Notes: generated by a model from the letters alone, not told the origin. DNA of 64,000 nt from Asanoa ishikariensis (GCF_900107455.1 NZ_FNQB01000002.1:1550001-1614000); one strand, 5' to 3'. Positions 36,950 to 48,785 are shown, numbered from the stretch's first letter. Numbers and translations are program-made.

Positions 36950-38812
36950 ATGGCCCAGATCATCCAGACCGCGACCGAGCCGGTCACCAAGGTCGACGTG
37001 GACCCGGTCACGCTCGACATCATCGAGAACGCGCTGCGCAACGCCCGGTACGAGATGGACGAGGTGCTGTTCCGCACCGCGCTCTCGCCGGGCATCCGGG
37101 AGCAGCACGACGAGTTCCCACTGATCGGCGACCCGGACGGCAAGATGGTCGTCGGCCAGTTCGGCCTGTCGATCCCGGCGCTGCTGGACGGCTACGACGG
37201 CACCATCGCCGAGGGCGACGTGCTGCTGACCTCCGACCCGTACTCGTGCGACGGCGCGATCAGCCACGCCAACGACTGGCTGGTCGTCATGCCGATCTAC
37301 GTGGCGGGCCGGGTCGTGGGCTGGGCCTCGATGTTCGGCCACATGTCCGACGTCGGCGGCAAGACGGTCTGTTCGATGCCCACCGACGCGCACACCATCT
37401 TCGAAGAGGGCGTCATCATCCCGCCGTTCAAGCTGTACGACGGCGGCAAGCTCAACGAGGACGCGCTGCGCGTGATCCTCAACCAGGTGCGCCAGCCGGA
37501 CTGGAACCGCGCCGACCTCAACGGGATCGTGGCCGCCTGCCGCACCGCGTCCCGCCGGATCCAGGAGCTGTGCGCCCGGTTCGGCGTCGACACCTACGTC
37601 TCCGCCCTCGACGCCCTGCTGGACCGCAACTACCAGGCGATGAAGGCGCTGCTGGGCATCGTCTTCGAGGACGGCGAGACGATCAGCTTCACCGACTACA
37701 TCTGCGACGACGGTGTGGGCAACGGCCCCTACCAGCTCACCCTGTCGCTGACCCGGACCGGCGAGAAGGTGCTGCTGGATTTCACCGGTAGCTCCGCCCA
37801 GTCGCCCGGCCCGATCAACTACTACATCAACGAGAACCTGGCCCGGATGTTCTTCGGGATCTACATGATCACCGTGGCCGATCCGCAGATCCTGTGGAAC
37901 GACGGGTTCTACCCCCTGGTCGACGTGAAGATCCCGGACCACTCGTTCTGGAAGCCGGACTTCCCGGCCGCGCTCAACGCCCGCAACCACGGCGTCGGCC
38001 GGATCTTCGACCTGTTCGGCGGCCTGCTCGGCCAGAAGAACCCCGACCTGCTCAACGCGGCCGGCTTCTCCTCGTCGCCGCACTTCATGTACTCGGGGAA
38101 CTACGCCGACGGCGAGCGCGCGGGGGAGTGGTTCCAGCTCTACTCGATCGGCTTCGGCGGCATCCCCGGCCGCCCGATCGGCGACGGCCCGGACGGGCAC
38201 TCGCTCTGGCCGTCGTTCGTCAACATCCCCTGCGAATACCTGGAGTCGTACTACCCGCTGCGGATCGAGACCTGGGAGACCGTGGCGGACACCGGCGGCG
38301 CCGGCCTGCACCGCGGCGGCAACGGCGTGGACGTGGCCTACCGCTTCCTCCAACCGGGCACCATCGCGATCCACGACGACCGGTGGCTGACGTACCCGTG
38401 GGGTGTCAACGGCGGCGACCCGGGCGCGCGCGGTCGCAAGTGGATCGACCGGGCCGACGGCGGCCGCCAGATCCTGGCCAGCAAGGTGCACGACGTGGCC
38501 GTGGCCAAGGGCGACGTGCTGCACTTCGTCACCTGGGGCGGGGGCGGTTGGGGCGACCCACTGGCCCGTGACCCTGAGCTCGTCGCGCTGGAAGTGCGGC
38601 GGGGCCTGGTCACGCGCGACGGTGCGGCCAGATACGGCGTCGTGCTCATCGGGTCTCAAGTGGACAGCGATGCCACCGAAGAACTGCGGGCCCGGCTGCG
38701 CGAAGGCCGCCCGGAGAAGGCGCCCGTGTTCAACATGGGTCCGCCGCTGGAAGAGATCCTGGCCAACTGCGAGGCCGAGACCGGCCTGCCCGCGCCCAGG
38801 ATGCCGGCGTGA
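36950..38812 (+). CDS. HyuB-like hydantoinase/oxoprolinase subunit
   Basis: 620 residues, the usual HyuB length. Recognisable segments include FGHMSDVGGK, LNAR-NHGVGRIF, GGAGLHRGGNGV and TWGGGGWGDPLARD. It pairs with HyuA to activate and hydrolyse a cyclic amide. No third small subunit gene follows, which argues against an acetone-carboxylase type that needs AcxC. Overlaps the amidase-like gene by 4 bp. Confidence 0.92.
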   Translation: MAQIIQTATEPVTKVDVDPVTLDIIENALRNARYEMDEVLFRTALSPGIREQHDEFPLIGDPDGKMVVGQFGLSIPALLDGYDGTIAEGDVLLTSDPYSCDGAISHANDWLVVMPIYVAGRVVGWASMFGHMSDVGGKTVCSMPTDAHTIFEEGVIIPPFKLYDGGKLNEDALRVILNQVRQPDWNRADLNGIVAACRTASRRIQELCARFGVDTYVSALDALLDRNYQAMKALLGIVFEDGETISFTDYICDDGVGNGPYQLTLSLTRTGEKVLLDFTGSSAQSPGPINYYINENLARMFFGIYMITVADPQILWNDGFYPLVDVKIPDHSFWKPDFPAALNARNHGVGRIFDLFGGLLGQKNPDLLNAAGFSSSPHFMYSGNYADGERAGEWFQLYSIGFGGIPGRPIGDGPDGHSLWPSFVNIPCEYLESYYPLRIETWETVADTGGAGLHRGGNGVDVAYRFLQPGTIAIHDDRWLTYPWGVNGGDPGARGRKWIDRADGGRQILASKVHDVAVAKGDVLHFVTWGGGGWGDPLARDPELVALEVRRGLVTRDGAARYGVVLIGSQVDSDATEELRARLREGRPEKAPVFNMGPPLEEILANCEAETGLPAPRMPA

Positions 38813-39435
38813 CAGAGCTCGACGACGACTACGCGGGCGCCGGTTTCGGCCGGCCCCTCGACTGGGGTGAGAAGCCGGCCGTCCTCCTGATCGACATGGT
38901 GCGGGCCTACTTCGAGCCCGACGCCGAGCTCTACATGGGCAACCGTGACTGTCTGGACTCGGCGGCGCGCGTGGTCTCGGCCGCGCGGGCCGCCGGGGTC
39001 CCGGTCATCTACACCCGGGTCGTCTACGGGCCGGGCGGCATCGACGGCGGGCTGTTCTTCAAGAAGGTCGGCGCGCTGCGGCACTTCGTGTCCGGCTCCG
39101 GCAGCGACCTCGGCGAGATCATGCCGGACGTCGCGCCGGAGGCCGGCGACCTGGTCATCACCAAGCAGTACGCGAGCGCGTTCTTCGGCACCACGCTGAC
39201 CGCGACGCTGGCCGCCAACCGGATCGACACGCTGGTGATCTGTGGCGTCAGCACGAGCGGCTGCGTGCGGGCGACGGCGGTCGACGCGATCTCCAACGGG
39301 TACGTGCCGATCGTGGTCCGGCAGGGCGTCGGCGACCGGGATCCCCGGCCGCACGAGGCGAACCTGTTCGACATCGCCGCCAAGTACGGCGAGGTCTGGG
39401 ACGAGCCCGCCGTGACGGAACGGCTCGCGCGGTGA
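38809..39435 (+). CDS. Isochorismatase-fold amidase (N-carbamoylsarcosine/maleamate amidase type)
   Basis: 208 residues from a GTG overlapping the hyuB stop. The catalytic triad is complete: Asp29 (LIDMVRAY), Lys119 (TKQYASAFFGT) and Cys152 (VSTSGCVRAT). The HEANLFDIAAKYGEV segment is typical of N-carbamoylsarcosine and maleamate amidases. After ring opening by HyuAB it would release ammonia from a carbamoyl or amide group. The next gene overlaps its stop (GTGA). Confidence 0.9.
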   Translation: MTELDDDYAGAGFGRPLDWGEKPAVLLIDMVRAYFEPDAELYMGNRDCLDSAARVVSAARAAGVPVIYTRVVYGPGGIDGGLFFKKVGALRHFVSGSGSDLGEIMPDVAPEAGDLVITKQYASAFFGTTLTATLAANRIDTLVICGVSTSGCVRATAVDAISNGYVPIVVRQGVGDRDPRPHEANLFDIAAKYGEVWDEPAVTERLAR

Positions 39436-40376
39436 AGACGGTCGAGAAGTACGCCGTCCTGGTGGTCTGGGCGCTGATCATCGGGTTCTTCTCGTGGCGC
39501 TCCGACGCGTTCGGCTCGACCTCCACGGTCAAGCTGATCCTCAGCACCCAGACCGTCATCCTGATCGCCACCCTCGGCGTGATGGTGTCGCTGGCGGTGC
39601 AGGAGTTCGACCTGTCGATCGGCTCGGTGGTCGGCTTCGGCGGCTGCATGGTCGCGGTCCTCGACGGCGTGCACGGCTGGGCACCCGGCCCCGCGATCAT
39701 CGTCTCGGTGCTCGTCTGCGCCGTGTTCGGCATGCTCAACGCCGCCCTGTCGGTGCTGCTCGGCATCCCCTCCATCATCGTGACGCTGGGCACGGGCACG
39801 CTGCTGACCGGCATCACGCTCGGCATCACCGACTCCAAAGTGGTCACCGGCATCTCCGTCAAGACGGTCCGGTTCATGACCGACCCGTTCCTGTTCGGCA
39901 TTCCGGCGCCGTTCTATCTCGGGCTGCTGCTCTGCCTCGTCGCCTGGTTCGTGCTCCAGCACACCCCGCTGGGCCGGCGGATGGTCTTCATCGCCGAGAA
40001 CCGCGAAGTGGCCCGGCTGGCCGGCCTGCGGGTGACCCTCATCCGCGCCGGCGCACTCGTCGCCACCGCCACCCTCGGCGGCCTGGCCGGCATCGTGCTC
40101 GCGGGAACCAACAGCGCGGCGAACCCGCAAGCTGGTTCCTACTACCTGCTGCCCACCTTCGCGGCCGCGTTCCTCGGCTCGACCACGATCGTGCCGGGCC
40201 GGTTCAACGCCTGGGGCGCGTTCGTCGCGGTCTACTTCCTCACCACCGGCATCACCGGACTTCAGTATCTGGGCTATGCCGGCTGGCCGGAGCAGGTGTT
40301 CTACGGCGGGTCCCTGGTGGCCGCCGTGACCCTCAGCCACATCGCCGGCCACCGGCGGATGCCCAGCGTCGCTTGA
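39432..40376 (+). CDS. Ribose-type ABC transporter permease
   Basis: 314 residues with about eight to nine hydrophobic segments and the family motif QEFDLSIGSVVGFGGCM plus the later GRFNAWGAFVAV. It belongs to the RbsC/XylH-type permeases that work as homodimers with one two-domain ATPase. It starts at a GTG overlapping the amidase stop, and the binding-protein gene follows by 25 bp, so import is encoded within the catabolic operon. Confidence 0.92.
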   Translation: MKTVEKYAVLVVWALIIGFFSWRSDAFGSTSTVKLILSTQTVILIATLGVMVSLAVQEFDLSIGSVVGFGGCMVAVLDGVHGWAPGPAIIVSVLVCAVFGMLNAALSVLLGIPSIIVTLGTGTLLTGITLGITDSKVVTGISVKTVRFMTDPFLFGIPAPFYLGLLLCLVAWFVLQHTPLGRRMVFIAENREVARLAGLRVTLIRAGALVATATLGGLAGIVLAGTNSAANPQAGSYYLLPTFAAAFLGSTTIVPGRFNAWGAFVAVYFLTTGITGLQYLGYAGWPEQVFYGGSLVAAVTLSHIAGHRRMPSVA

Positions 40377-40401
40377 CTCTTCACCCCCCTGGAGCACATC
40401 A

Positions 40402-41568
40402 ATGGCACGTAGATCAGCGCACGTCAGAGCAGGTGTCGCGTTGGCGGTCGTCGCGTTGCTGGCCGCCGGCTGCACCGACGAGGAGGCCCCGGCCACCGCC
40501 GCGGCGCAGACGACCGGCCCGGCCGTCACCGACTCCGCCGCGGGCATCGCCGAAGCCCAGAAGATCATCGACCAGTACCGCAACCCGCCCGCCTGGCAGG
40601 GTCCGAACGACCCGGTGCAGATCGGGGCGCTGTCCGGCAAGAAGGTCACCTACATCAGCGTCTCCAACTCGATCCCGGTGCTGAAGTACTGGTCGGACAA
40701 ACTGACAGGGCTCCTCCAGCAGTACGGTGGCGTCCAGATGACCGTCATCGACGCCAAGGGCTCGGTCGACGAGGCCAACAAGGGCTTCGAGCAGGCCATC
40801 GCGCAGAAGGCCGACGCGATCGTGTTCCAGGCGCTGCCGCCGGCGCTGTTCCAGGCCCAGATCACCAAGGCGAAGGCCGCGGGCATCAAGGTGATCAGCG
40901 CGAACACCGGCGTGCCGGGCAAGGTCGACGGCGGCCAGGACGCCGAGATCGGCTTCGACTACGTCAAGGTCGGCCAGCTCATCGGCGACTGGATGGTGGT
41001 CGACTCGAAGGGCAAGGGCAAGGGCCTGGTCGTCAGCTCGGACGACGTGCCGGCGTCCCAGCCGCAGGCCCAGGCGACGGTCGGCGAGGTCAAGCGGCTC
41101 TGCCCGGAGTGCGACGTGTCCATCAAGGACGTTCAGATCCCGCAGTGGCAGACCTCGGTGCCGACGCTGTTCCAGACCACCATCAACAGCGACCCGGACC
41201 GCAAATACCTGCTCCCGCTGTACGACGGGCAGGCGTTGCCGGGCCTGGGCGCGATCCGCACCGCCGGGGCGGGCGCGAAGGTGACCGTCGGCGCGTTCAA
41301 CGCCACGCCGGGCATCGTGGAGCAGCTCAAGGACCCGGCCAGCGGCCTGAAGCTGGACATCGGCGGCCACAACGAGTGGTGGGCGTACGCCGCCGCGGAT
41401 CAGATCTTCCGGGTGCTCAGCGGCGCCGCACCGATCTCGAACTACCAGATCGGCCTGCGCATCTTCGACACCAGCAACGCCAACCTGATCCAGGGCAGCG
41501 ACGAGTTCGCCTGGTACGGCGCCAGCGACTACAAGACGAAGTTCCCGGCACTGTGGACGAAGAACTGA
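40402..41568 (+). CDS. Periplasmic-binding-type lipoprotein of the ABC transporter
   Basis: 388 residues. Signal peptide with lipobox LLAAGC, then a type I periplasmic-binding fold (KKVTYISVSNSIPVLKYW, EQAIAQKADAIVFQAL, KVISANTGVPG). It captures the substrate outside the membrane. Despite membership of the sugar-binding family, the operon points to a non-sugar small molecule (inference). TGGAG precedes the ATG. Confidence 0.9.
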   Translation: MARRSAHVRAGVALAVVALLAAGCTDEEAPATAAAQTTGPAVTDSAAGIAEAQKIIDQYRNPPAWQGPNDPVQIGALSGKKVTYISVSNSIPVLKYWSDKLTGLLQQYGGVQMTVIDAKGSVDEANKGFEQAIAQKADAIVFQALPPALFQAQITKAKAAGIKVISANTGVPGKVDGGQDAEIGFDYVKVGQLIGDWMVVDSKGKGKGLVVSSDDVPASQPQAQATVGEVKRLCPECDVSIKDVQIPQWQTSVPTLFQTTINSDPDRKYLLPLYDGQALPGLGAIRTAGAGAKVTVGAFNATPGIVEQLKDPASGLKLDIGGHNEWWAYAAADQIFRVLSGAAPISNYQIGLRIFDTSNANLIQGSDEFAWYGASDYKTKFPALWTKN

Positions 41569-41574
41569 TCTGCC

Positions 41575-43040
41575 ATGACTAACGTGCTCGAGCTCACCGG
41601 GGTGTCGAAGACGTTCGACGACATCCGGGTGCTGCACGACGTCACGCTCGCGGTGGGGCCGGGGGAGATCCTCGGCCTCATCGGCGAGAACGGGAGCGGC
41701 AAGTCCACGCTCATCAAGATCCTGTCGGGCTACCACGCCGCCGACCCGGGCGCGGAGATCCGGGCCGGCGGGATGGCCTTCGTCCACCAGGATCTCGCGC
41801 TCGTGGCGTCCATGACGGTTCTGGAGAATCTGCGCATCGCCCGCTTCAGGACCGGATTCGGCTGGCGGATCCGTTGGTCGACCGAACGCGCCGGCGTCAA
41901 GCGGTTCCTCGACCAGGTCGGGCTGGACGTGCACCCGGACACCCGGGTCGGCGACCTGTCGGTCACTGAGCAGGCGCTGGTCGCCGTCGCCCGCGGGCTG
42001 GCCGACATCGACGAGACCGGCAATGGGCAACGGCTGCTGGTGCTCGACGAGCCCACGGCGTACCTGCCTCGGGACGGTGTCGAACGGCTCTTCGGCGTGC
42101 TGCGTGACCTGACCGCGCAGGGCGCCTCCGCGGTGTTCGTCTCGCACCGGCTCGACGAGGTGCGCGAGCTGTGCGACCGGGTCGCCGTCCTGCGTGGCGG
42201 CGAGCTCGTGGCGACCGTCGATGCCGCCGACAAGACCGAGCGGGACCTGCTGGAGCTGATGCTCGGGCGGTCGGTCGAGGACCTGTACCCGGACACCGCG
42301 TCCCCGGAGGGGGAGCCGTGGCTGACGGTCGAGGGTCTTGGGGGCGGTGCGTTGCGAGAGCTGTCGTTCACCGCCCGGCCCGGCGAGATCATCGGCTTCG
42401 CCGGCCTGCCCGGGTCCGGCTACGACGAGGTGCCGTACCTGCTGACCGGCGCGCGGCGGGCGACCGGCGGCACGGTCCAGCTCGACGACAGATCGGTGTC
42501 GGCGGCCACGCTGCGGCCCCGTGCGGCGATCGACCTCGGCATGGCGCTGCTGCCCGCCGACCGCGCGCGGGCCGGTGGTGCGGCCGCGCTGACCGTGCGC
42601 GAGAACCTGACCTTGCCCAGCCTGCCGGCGTTCACCCGGTTCCGTTCGGTGGTCAGCCGCGGCCGGGAACGGAAGGTGGCCATGGAGCAGTCGCAGCGGT
42701 ACGCCGTCACACCGCGCCGCCCGGAGTCGGCTCTGCGCTTCCTCTCCGGCGGCAACCAGCAGAAGGTGCTGCTGGCCAAGTGGATGCTCGGCGAGCCACG
42801 GGTCCTCGCGCTGCACGAGCCGACGCAGGGCGTCGACGTCGGCGCCAAGCGCGAGATCTTCGCGCACCTGTCGGCCGCGGCGGCCGCCGGTGCGGTCGTG
42901 CTGCTGTCCACCGTGGAGCACGAGGACCTCGCGCACCTGTGCGGCCGGGTGCACGTGCTGCGCGGCGGCCGCTGCGTGCGGGTCATCGAGGGTGGCGAGC
43001 TCACTCCCGGGCGGCTGGCCGAGGCGGTGTACGCGAGCTG

Positions 43041-43041
<1 letters not shown>
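41575..43041 (+). CDS. Two-domain ribose-type ABC ATPase
   Basis: 488 residues with two nucleotide-binding domains. Domain 1 has [12 protein letters not shown], a deviant signature ([15 protein letters not shown]) and [10 protein letters not shown]. Domain 2 has a degenerate P-loop ([10 protein letters not shown]), an intact [15 protein letters not shown] signature and HEPTQGVDV. Degeneracy of the second P-loop is usual in RbsA/MglA proteins. Its stop overlaps the LeuC-like start by 1 bp. Confidence 0.92.
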
Positions 43042-44441
<1,400 letters not shown>

Positions 44442-44558
44442 CTTGGCCGGATCCGGCCACCCTGCCCGGACGCTCTGGCGGGAGCGCTGCGCCGACTCCT
44501 AGGTTCTGCGCAACCAACGGTGTTCAGCCGAACACAAGCCGCATACTGCCGTCCATCA

Positions 44559-44572
44559 TTGAAACGATTCAA
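44559..44572. promoter_or_regulatory. LacI-type operator-like palindrome upstream of the rhamnosidase
   Basis: TTGAAACGATTCAA has palindromic outer arms (TTGAA/TTCAA). It abuts the ribosome site (GGGAG) of the GTG at 44584. The core 12-mer recurs inverted at 48786-48797, upstream of the LuxR-type gene, pointing to a common regulator not in this window. Confidence 0.65.
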
Positions 44573-44583
44573 GGGAGTCGTCA

Positions 44584-47500
44584 GTGAACCACAGGTCGTG
44601 GAGAGGGGTGGTGGCGGTCGCAACGGTCTTGGCGACCGTCGCCGCCGGGTTGTCCGGTTCGGCCGGGAGCGCGCTCGCCGCGCCTGGCGTGTCCGTGGCG
44701 CGGTTGGAGGTGAACGCCAGCCCGGTGCCGCTCGGCATCGACGACGCGACACCGACGTTCTCCTGGGTGCTCGAGTCCGCGCAGCGCGGCATCAAGCAGC
44801 GCAAGTACGAGCTTGTCGTCGCCACGACCGCGGCCAAGGCGGCAGCGGGCAAGGGTGACGTCTGGGCCAGCGGCTCGGTCGCGTCCGACGCCACCTCGGT
44901 CACCTACGAGGGGCGGACCGCGCTGCGCTCGCGCACCCGCTACTACTGGAGCGTTCGGTCCGTCACCTCGGCGCCCACCGCGTGGGCGCCGGCGGCCTGG
45001 TTCGAGACGGCGTACCTGACCGCCGACGAGTGGCAGGGAAGCTGGATCTCCGGCCCGCAGCGGTCGGTGACCGTGCCCACGGCGGGCGACGGCGCCAGCG
45101 ACGACGCCTGCTGCGTGACTGCCAGCACGACCCTCGCCGCCCCCGCCCAGTCGGGTGCGACCAACGTGAAGGTCGCCGCGATCAGCGCGATCGCAACCGG
45201 CAGCACCGTGCGCGTCGGCGCGGACCAGGACGTCACGGTCTCCGCCGTCGGCAGCCCGGCCACCAGCACCACCGCCGCGGCCCCGCTCGGTGCGGGCGCC
45301 ACCACCGTGTACGTGGCCTCGGTCAACAACTTCGCGGTCGGCGCCGCGATCGCGGTGGCCGACCAGAGCAGCACGATCACCTCGGTCGGCACCGCGGTGC
45401 AGCAGCAGCGCTCGCTCGCCGTCGCGGCCGCGGCCGGTGCCACGAACATCAAGGTGAACAACGTCGGCGGCTTCGTCGTGGGCCAGGCGGCGATCGTCGG
45501 CACCGGCGACACCGCACAGGTGCGGCAGGTGACCGCGGTCGGCGACGCCGGCGCGACCGGCAGCGGTGTGACGCTCGACGCCCCACTGTCCGCCGCCGTC
45601 GCGAGCGGAGCGCCGGCCCGGGGCCTTGGCACGGGTGTGGACGTCAGCCCGGCCCTCACCGCCGCGGCCGCGTCCGGCGCCCCGGTCAGCAGCCCGGGCA
45701 CCGGTGTCACGTTCGCGCCCGCACTGACCGCGGACCAGCCGGCCGGCGCGCCGCTGGTCGGGCAGGGCACCCCGCGTGACGTCTGCCGACCGGTCGGCAA
45801 CTCGCCGTCGGCCGGTTCCTGCAAGCCGGTCCGGCCCACCTTCCTCATGCGACGGTCGTTCGACGTGGCCCCGGTCTCGGCGCACGGCACGGTCGTGCGT
45901 GCCCGCCTCTACTCCAGCGGCCTCGGCTGGAGCGAGCCCACCGTCAACGGCCGTCTGACGCAGCCCGGCGGGCACCTCAACCCGGGCTTCACCGACTACG
46001 TGGACACCGTCTCGTACACCACCGACGACGTCACGGACCTGATCGCGCAGGACCCGACGGCGCCGCGGCAGAACGTGGTCGCGGCGGAGGTGGCCGCCGG
46101 TCGCTACGACTCCGAGTCGGTGCCCAGCAACCACCGCTTCGAGACCGCCCAGTGGCGGGCCTTGGAGACCCTGCGCGCGGACCTCTACGTCACCTACGCC
46201 GACGGCACCGAACAGCTCGTCAAGTCCGACGACACCTGGGCGACCAGCGTCGACGGGCCGACCCGCTACAACGACTTCGACAACGGCGAGACGTACGACG
46301 CCCGGAAGAAGATGCCGGGCTGGAACACCACCTCGTGGGACGCCTCCGCGTGGTCCCGCGCGCAGGTCGTGCCGGGCCCGAAGGGCGACCTGGTGTCGAT
46401 GGAGCACGAGCTCACCCGCAAGGTGCAGGACCACAACGGGCCGTTCCCGCGCTACACGACGCCGGCGGGCGCGCAGGTCTTCGACACCGGGCGTCAGCGC
46501 ACAGGCTGGGCCACCGTGAAGATCTGGGGCGCCGAGGCGGGTCAGGTCGTCCGCATCGTGTACGTCGAGCGGCGCAACGACGACACCTCGATCGACGACC
46601 CAACGGTGCCGGGCACGGGGCAGGACGGCGCGCTCCAGCTCGCCGGCAGCCTCCAGCAGGAGTACTACGTCTCGGACGGCACCGGCACGGCCGAGAACCC
46701 GGAGGTGTACGCGCCGAACTGGAACTTCGCGGGCTTCCAGTGGGTGCAGGTCGACGGCAGCAACGGCAGCCAGTTGCCGGCCGGAGTGCACGTCGACGTC
46801 GCGTCGGTCCAGGAGATCCGGACCAGCTTCGCCGAGGTGGGCACGTTCGAGTCGTCCGTGCCGCTGCTCAACCAGATCTACGCCAACGTACGGGGCTCGG
46901 TCGCCGGTGACTGGGTCGCTGGATACTCGATGGACACACCGACGTACGAGAAGGACGGGTGGACCGGCGACGCCCAGATCATCCTGCCGACCGTCGCGAA
47001 CATCTTCGACATCCAGCGGTCGATGCGGAAGTCGGCGCGGGACGCCGTCGACTCGCAGCTCGCCAACGGCCAGGTCGGCCTGCTCATCCCCGGGTCGGAA
47101 GGCTACGGCTACTGCTCGCCGACCAACCCGGCGGTGGACCCGAACGACTACACCCCGTGCGGCACCTCGCCTTCGATCGCGACGTTCAAGCCCAACGGTG
47201 GTGGGGCGACCCCGATCTGGGACGCGTTCCTGATGGTCGCACCGGCCGAGGGCTACCTGCGCTACGCCGACCCGGAGCCGATCCGGACGGCGTACCACGC
47301 GATGACCAAGTACCTGGACGACAACATCCAGGGCGGGAAGCCGTACGCGGACGGTCCGGGCGGTTGGTTCGTCTGGGACGGCTCGGACGACTGGACGCTG
47401 AACTCCGGGCTGGGCGACTGGGCGTTCGTCACCGGGGCCAACGGCAACGCGGCCGAGGGCACCAACCTCAACGTCGGCGGTTTCCAGGCCGCGTCGTCGA

Positions 47501-48681
47501 CCGCGTTCACCGCGTACCTGGCCACGAAGACGGCGGAGGCCGCCCGGCTGCTGTACGCGGAGACGGGCACCGCGAGCTACCTCGCCGACGCGCAGAAGTA
47601 CGAGAAGCTGTTCGCCGACATCCGCCGCGACTTCAACGCACGGTGGTGGGACGCGGCACGTGGCTTCTACGCCGAGAACTCCACACAGGAGCTTCGGCAG
47701 GGATTCCAGGCGTGGGCGATCGGCTTCGGCCTCGTGGAGGAGCAGAACAAGCGGGCCCTCCAGGAGAAGCTGGCGTACGACGTGGCGGTGACCAGGACCG
47801 GCCACGCGATGATCGGGTTCGTCGGCATCCGCTGGATCTGGCCGGTGCTCTCCGAGGCGGCGCACGCCGGTGTCCCGTACGCGAAGCAGGCCCTGTTCGC
47901 GGTGGCTCAGCAGACGACCTACCCGTCCTACGGCTACCACATCGGCCTGGGCTACACCGGCGTCGGTGAGTACTGGGAGGCGTCCACACGAACCCGCAAC
48001 CACCAGTTCCAGGGTTCGATCGGGCAGTGGTTCTACGAAGAGCTGGCGGGGATCAAGCCCGCCGAGCCTGGCTACCGGAAGATCACGATCCAGCCGCTGG
48101 TCGGCGGTGAGTACGGCGTCGACCACGTCGCCGCCAGCGTCGACACGATCCACGGCAAGGTCGGCTCCGACTGGACCCAGAACGACGACGGCGACCTGAC
48201 CCTGCACGTGACGGTGCCGGCCAACACGACGGCGACGGTGCACGTGCCCGCGCCCAACAAGGGTGCGGTCAACGAGGTGGGCACGGGCACGTCGGTCGAC
48301 GCCGACCGCGCCCCGGGCGTCCGGTACGTGGGTCACCAGCTCGACGCGGAGGTCTACGAGGTGGGCTCAGGCAGCTACACGTTCCGGGTGATCCAGCCCG
48401 TGTCGTGCGAGCCGCTCGCCGACGAGCTCACCGCGCTGACCGACGCCGGGCGGGTGCACGCCCACGTGGCGGCGAGCCTGCGGGACCGGTTGGCACACGC
48501 CGAGGCCAAGGCGGTCAACGGCGACGAGGGTGCGGCGATCGACTATCTGGAGCAGTTCATCTCCCGCGCCGAGAACCAGGTGAAGGGCGACGACGCGGCC
48601 CGCGACGCATTGGTGGGCCGGGCCGAGACGCTGATCGCGGAGTTGCGTGCCAACGTCGCGGCGGAGGAGGCGGCCGCCTGA
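44584..48681 (+). CDS. Secreted GH78 alpha-L-rhamnosidase with a large repeat insert
   Basis: 1365 residues. Signal peptide 1-32 (ends SALA). An N-terminal beta domain (about 36-155) is interrupted by an Ala/Gly/Val-rich insert at about 160-415 made of related units (GATNVKVAAISAIATGS, GATTVYVASVNNFAVGA, GATNIKVNNVGGFVVGQ). Rhamnosidase domains then resume (RPTFLMRRSFDV). The (alpha/alpha)6 catalytic region (about 770-1200) has TYEKDGWTGDAQ and the NWNFAGFQWVQV segment before it. The tail (about 1280-1365) is helical and resembles FIVAR-type modules. It removes rhamnose from plant glycosides or rhamnogalacturonan. It has its own operator. Confidence 0.9.
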   Translation: MNHRSWRGVVAVATVLATVAAGLSGSAGSALAAPGVSVARLEVNASPVPLGIDDATPTFSWVLESAQRGIKQRKYELVVATTAAKAAAGKGDVWASGSVASDATSVTYEGRTALRSRTRYYWSVRSVTSAPTAWAPAAWFETAYLTADEWQGSWISGPQRSVTVPTAGDGASDDACCVTASTTLAAPAQSGATNVKVAAISAIATGSTVRVGADQDVTVSAVGSPATSTTAAAPLGAGATTVYVASVNNFAVGAAIAVADQSSTITSVGTAVQQQRSLAVAAAAGATNIKVNNVGGFVVGQAAIVGTGDTAQVRQVTAVGDAGATGSGVTLDAPLSAAVASGAPARGLGTGVDVSPALTAAAASGAPVSSPGTGVTFAPALTADQPAGAPLVGQGTPRDVCRPVGNSPSAGSCKPVRPTFLMRRSFDVAPVSAHGTVVRARLYSSGLGWSEPTVNGRLTQPGGHLNPGFTDYVDTVSYTTDDVTDLIAQDPTAPRQNVVAAEVAAGRYDSESVPSNHRFETAQWRALETLRADLYVTYADGTEQLVKSDDTWATSVDGPTRYNDFDNGETYDARKKMPGWNTTSWDASAWSRAQVVPGPKGDLVSMEHELTRKVQDHNGPFPRYTTPAGAQVFDTGRQRTGWATVKIWGAEAGQVVRIVYVERRNDDTSIDDPTVPGTGQDGALQLAGSLQQEYYVSDGTGTAENPEVYAPNWNFAGFQWVQVDGSNGSQLPAGVHVDVASVQEIRTSFAEVGTFESSVPLLNQIYANVRGSVAGDWVAGYSMDTPTYEKDGWTGDAQIILPTVANIFDIQRSMRKSARDAVDSQLANGQVGLLIPGSEGYGYCSPTNPAVDPNDYTPCGTSPSIATFKPNGGGATPIWDAFLMVAPAEGYLRYADPEPIRTAYHAMTKYLDDNIQGGKPYADGPGGWFVWDGSDDWTLNSGLGDWAFVTGANGNAAEGTNLNVGGFQAASSTAFTAYLATKTAEAARLLYAETGTASYLADAQKYEKLFADIRRDFNARWWDAARGFYAENSTQELRQGFQAWAIGFGLVEEQNKRALQEKLAYDVAVTRTGHAMIGFVGIRWIWPVLSEAAHAGVPYAKQALFAVAQQTTYPSYGYHIGLGYTGVGEYWEASTRTRNHQFQGSIGQWFYEELAGIKPAEPGYRKITIQPLVGGEYGVDHVAASVDTIHGKVGSDWTQNDDGDLTLHVTVPANTTATVHVPAPNKGAVNEVGTGTSVDADRAPGVRYVGHQLDAEVYEVGSGSYTFRVIQPVSCEPLADELTALTDAGRVHAHVAASLRDRLAHAEAKAVNGDEGAAIDYLEQFISRAENQVKGDDAARDALVGRAETLIAELRANVAAEEAAA

Positions 48682-48739
48682 CGATCGTGGGGTCGGCCCG
48701 GCGGCACCACGCCGCCGGCCCGACCGCGCATCGAAGGTC

Positions 48740-48769
48740 TTGACGCGTACCGGCGAGCGTCCATATTCT
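48740..48769 (+). promoter_or_regulatory. Promoter of the LuxR-type gene
   Basis: TTGACG (48740-48745) and TATTCT (48764-48769) separated by 18 bp, a good vegetative promoter. The predicted start lies about 10 bp before the operator-like palindrome at 48786. Confidence 0.65.
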
Positions 48770-48785
48770 CTTGAATGTCGATGTA

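Noticed and set aside
44474-44489. GGGAGCGCT as a possible CebR box upstream of the rhamnosidase
   Set aside because: Only the left half matches; the right half (GCGCC) does not mirror it. The nearby TTGAAACGATTCAA is the better operator.
44581-48336. A 1251-codon frame antisense to the rhamnosidase
   Set aside because: Shadow frame with Arg/Val/Asp-rich composition and no recognisable motif; the GH78 gene on the other strand has a signal peptide and family motifs.
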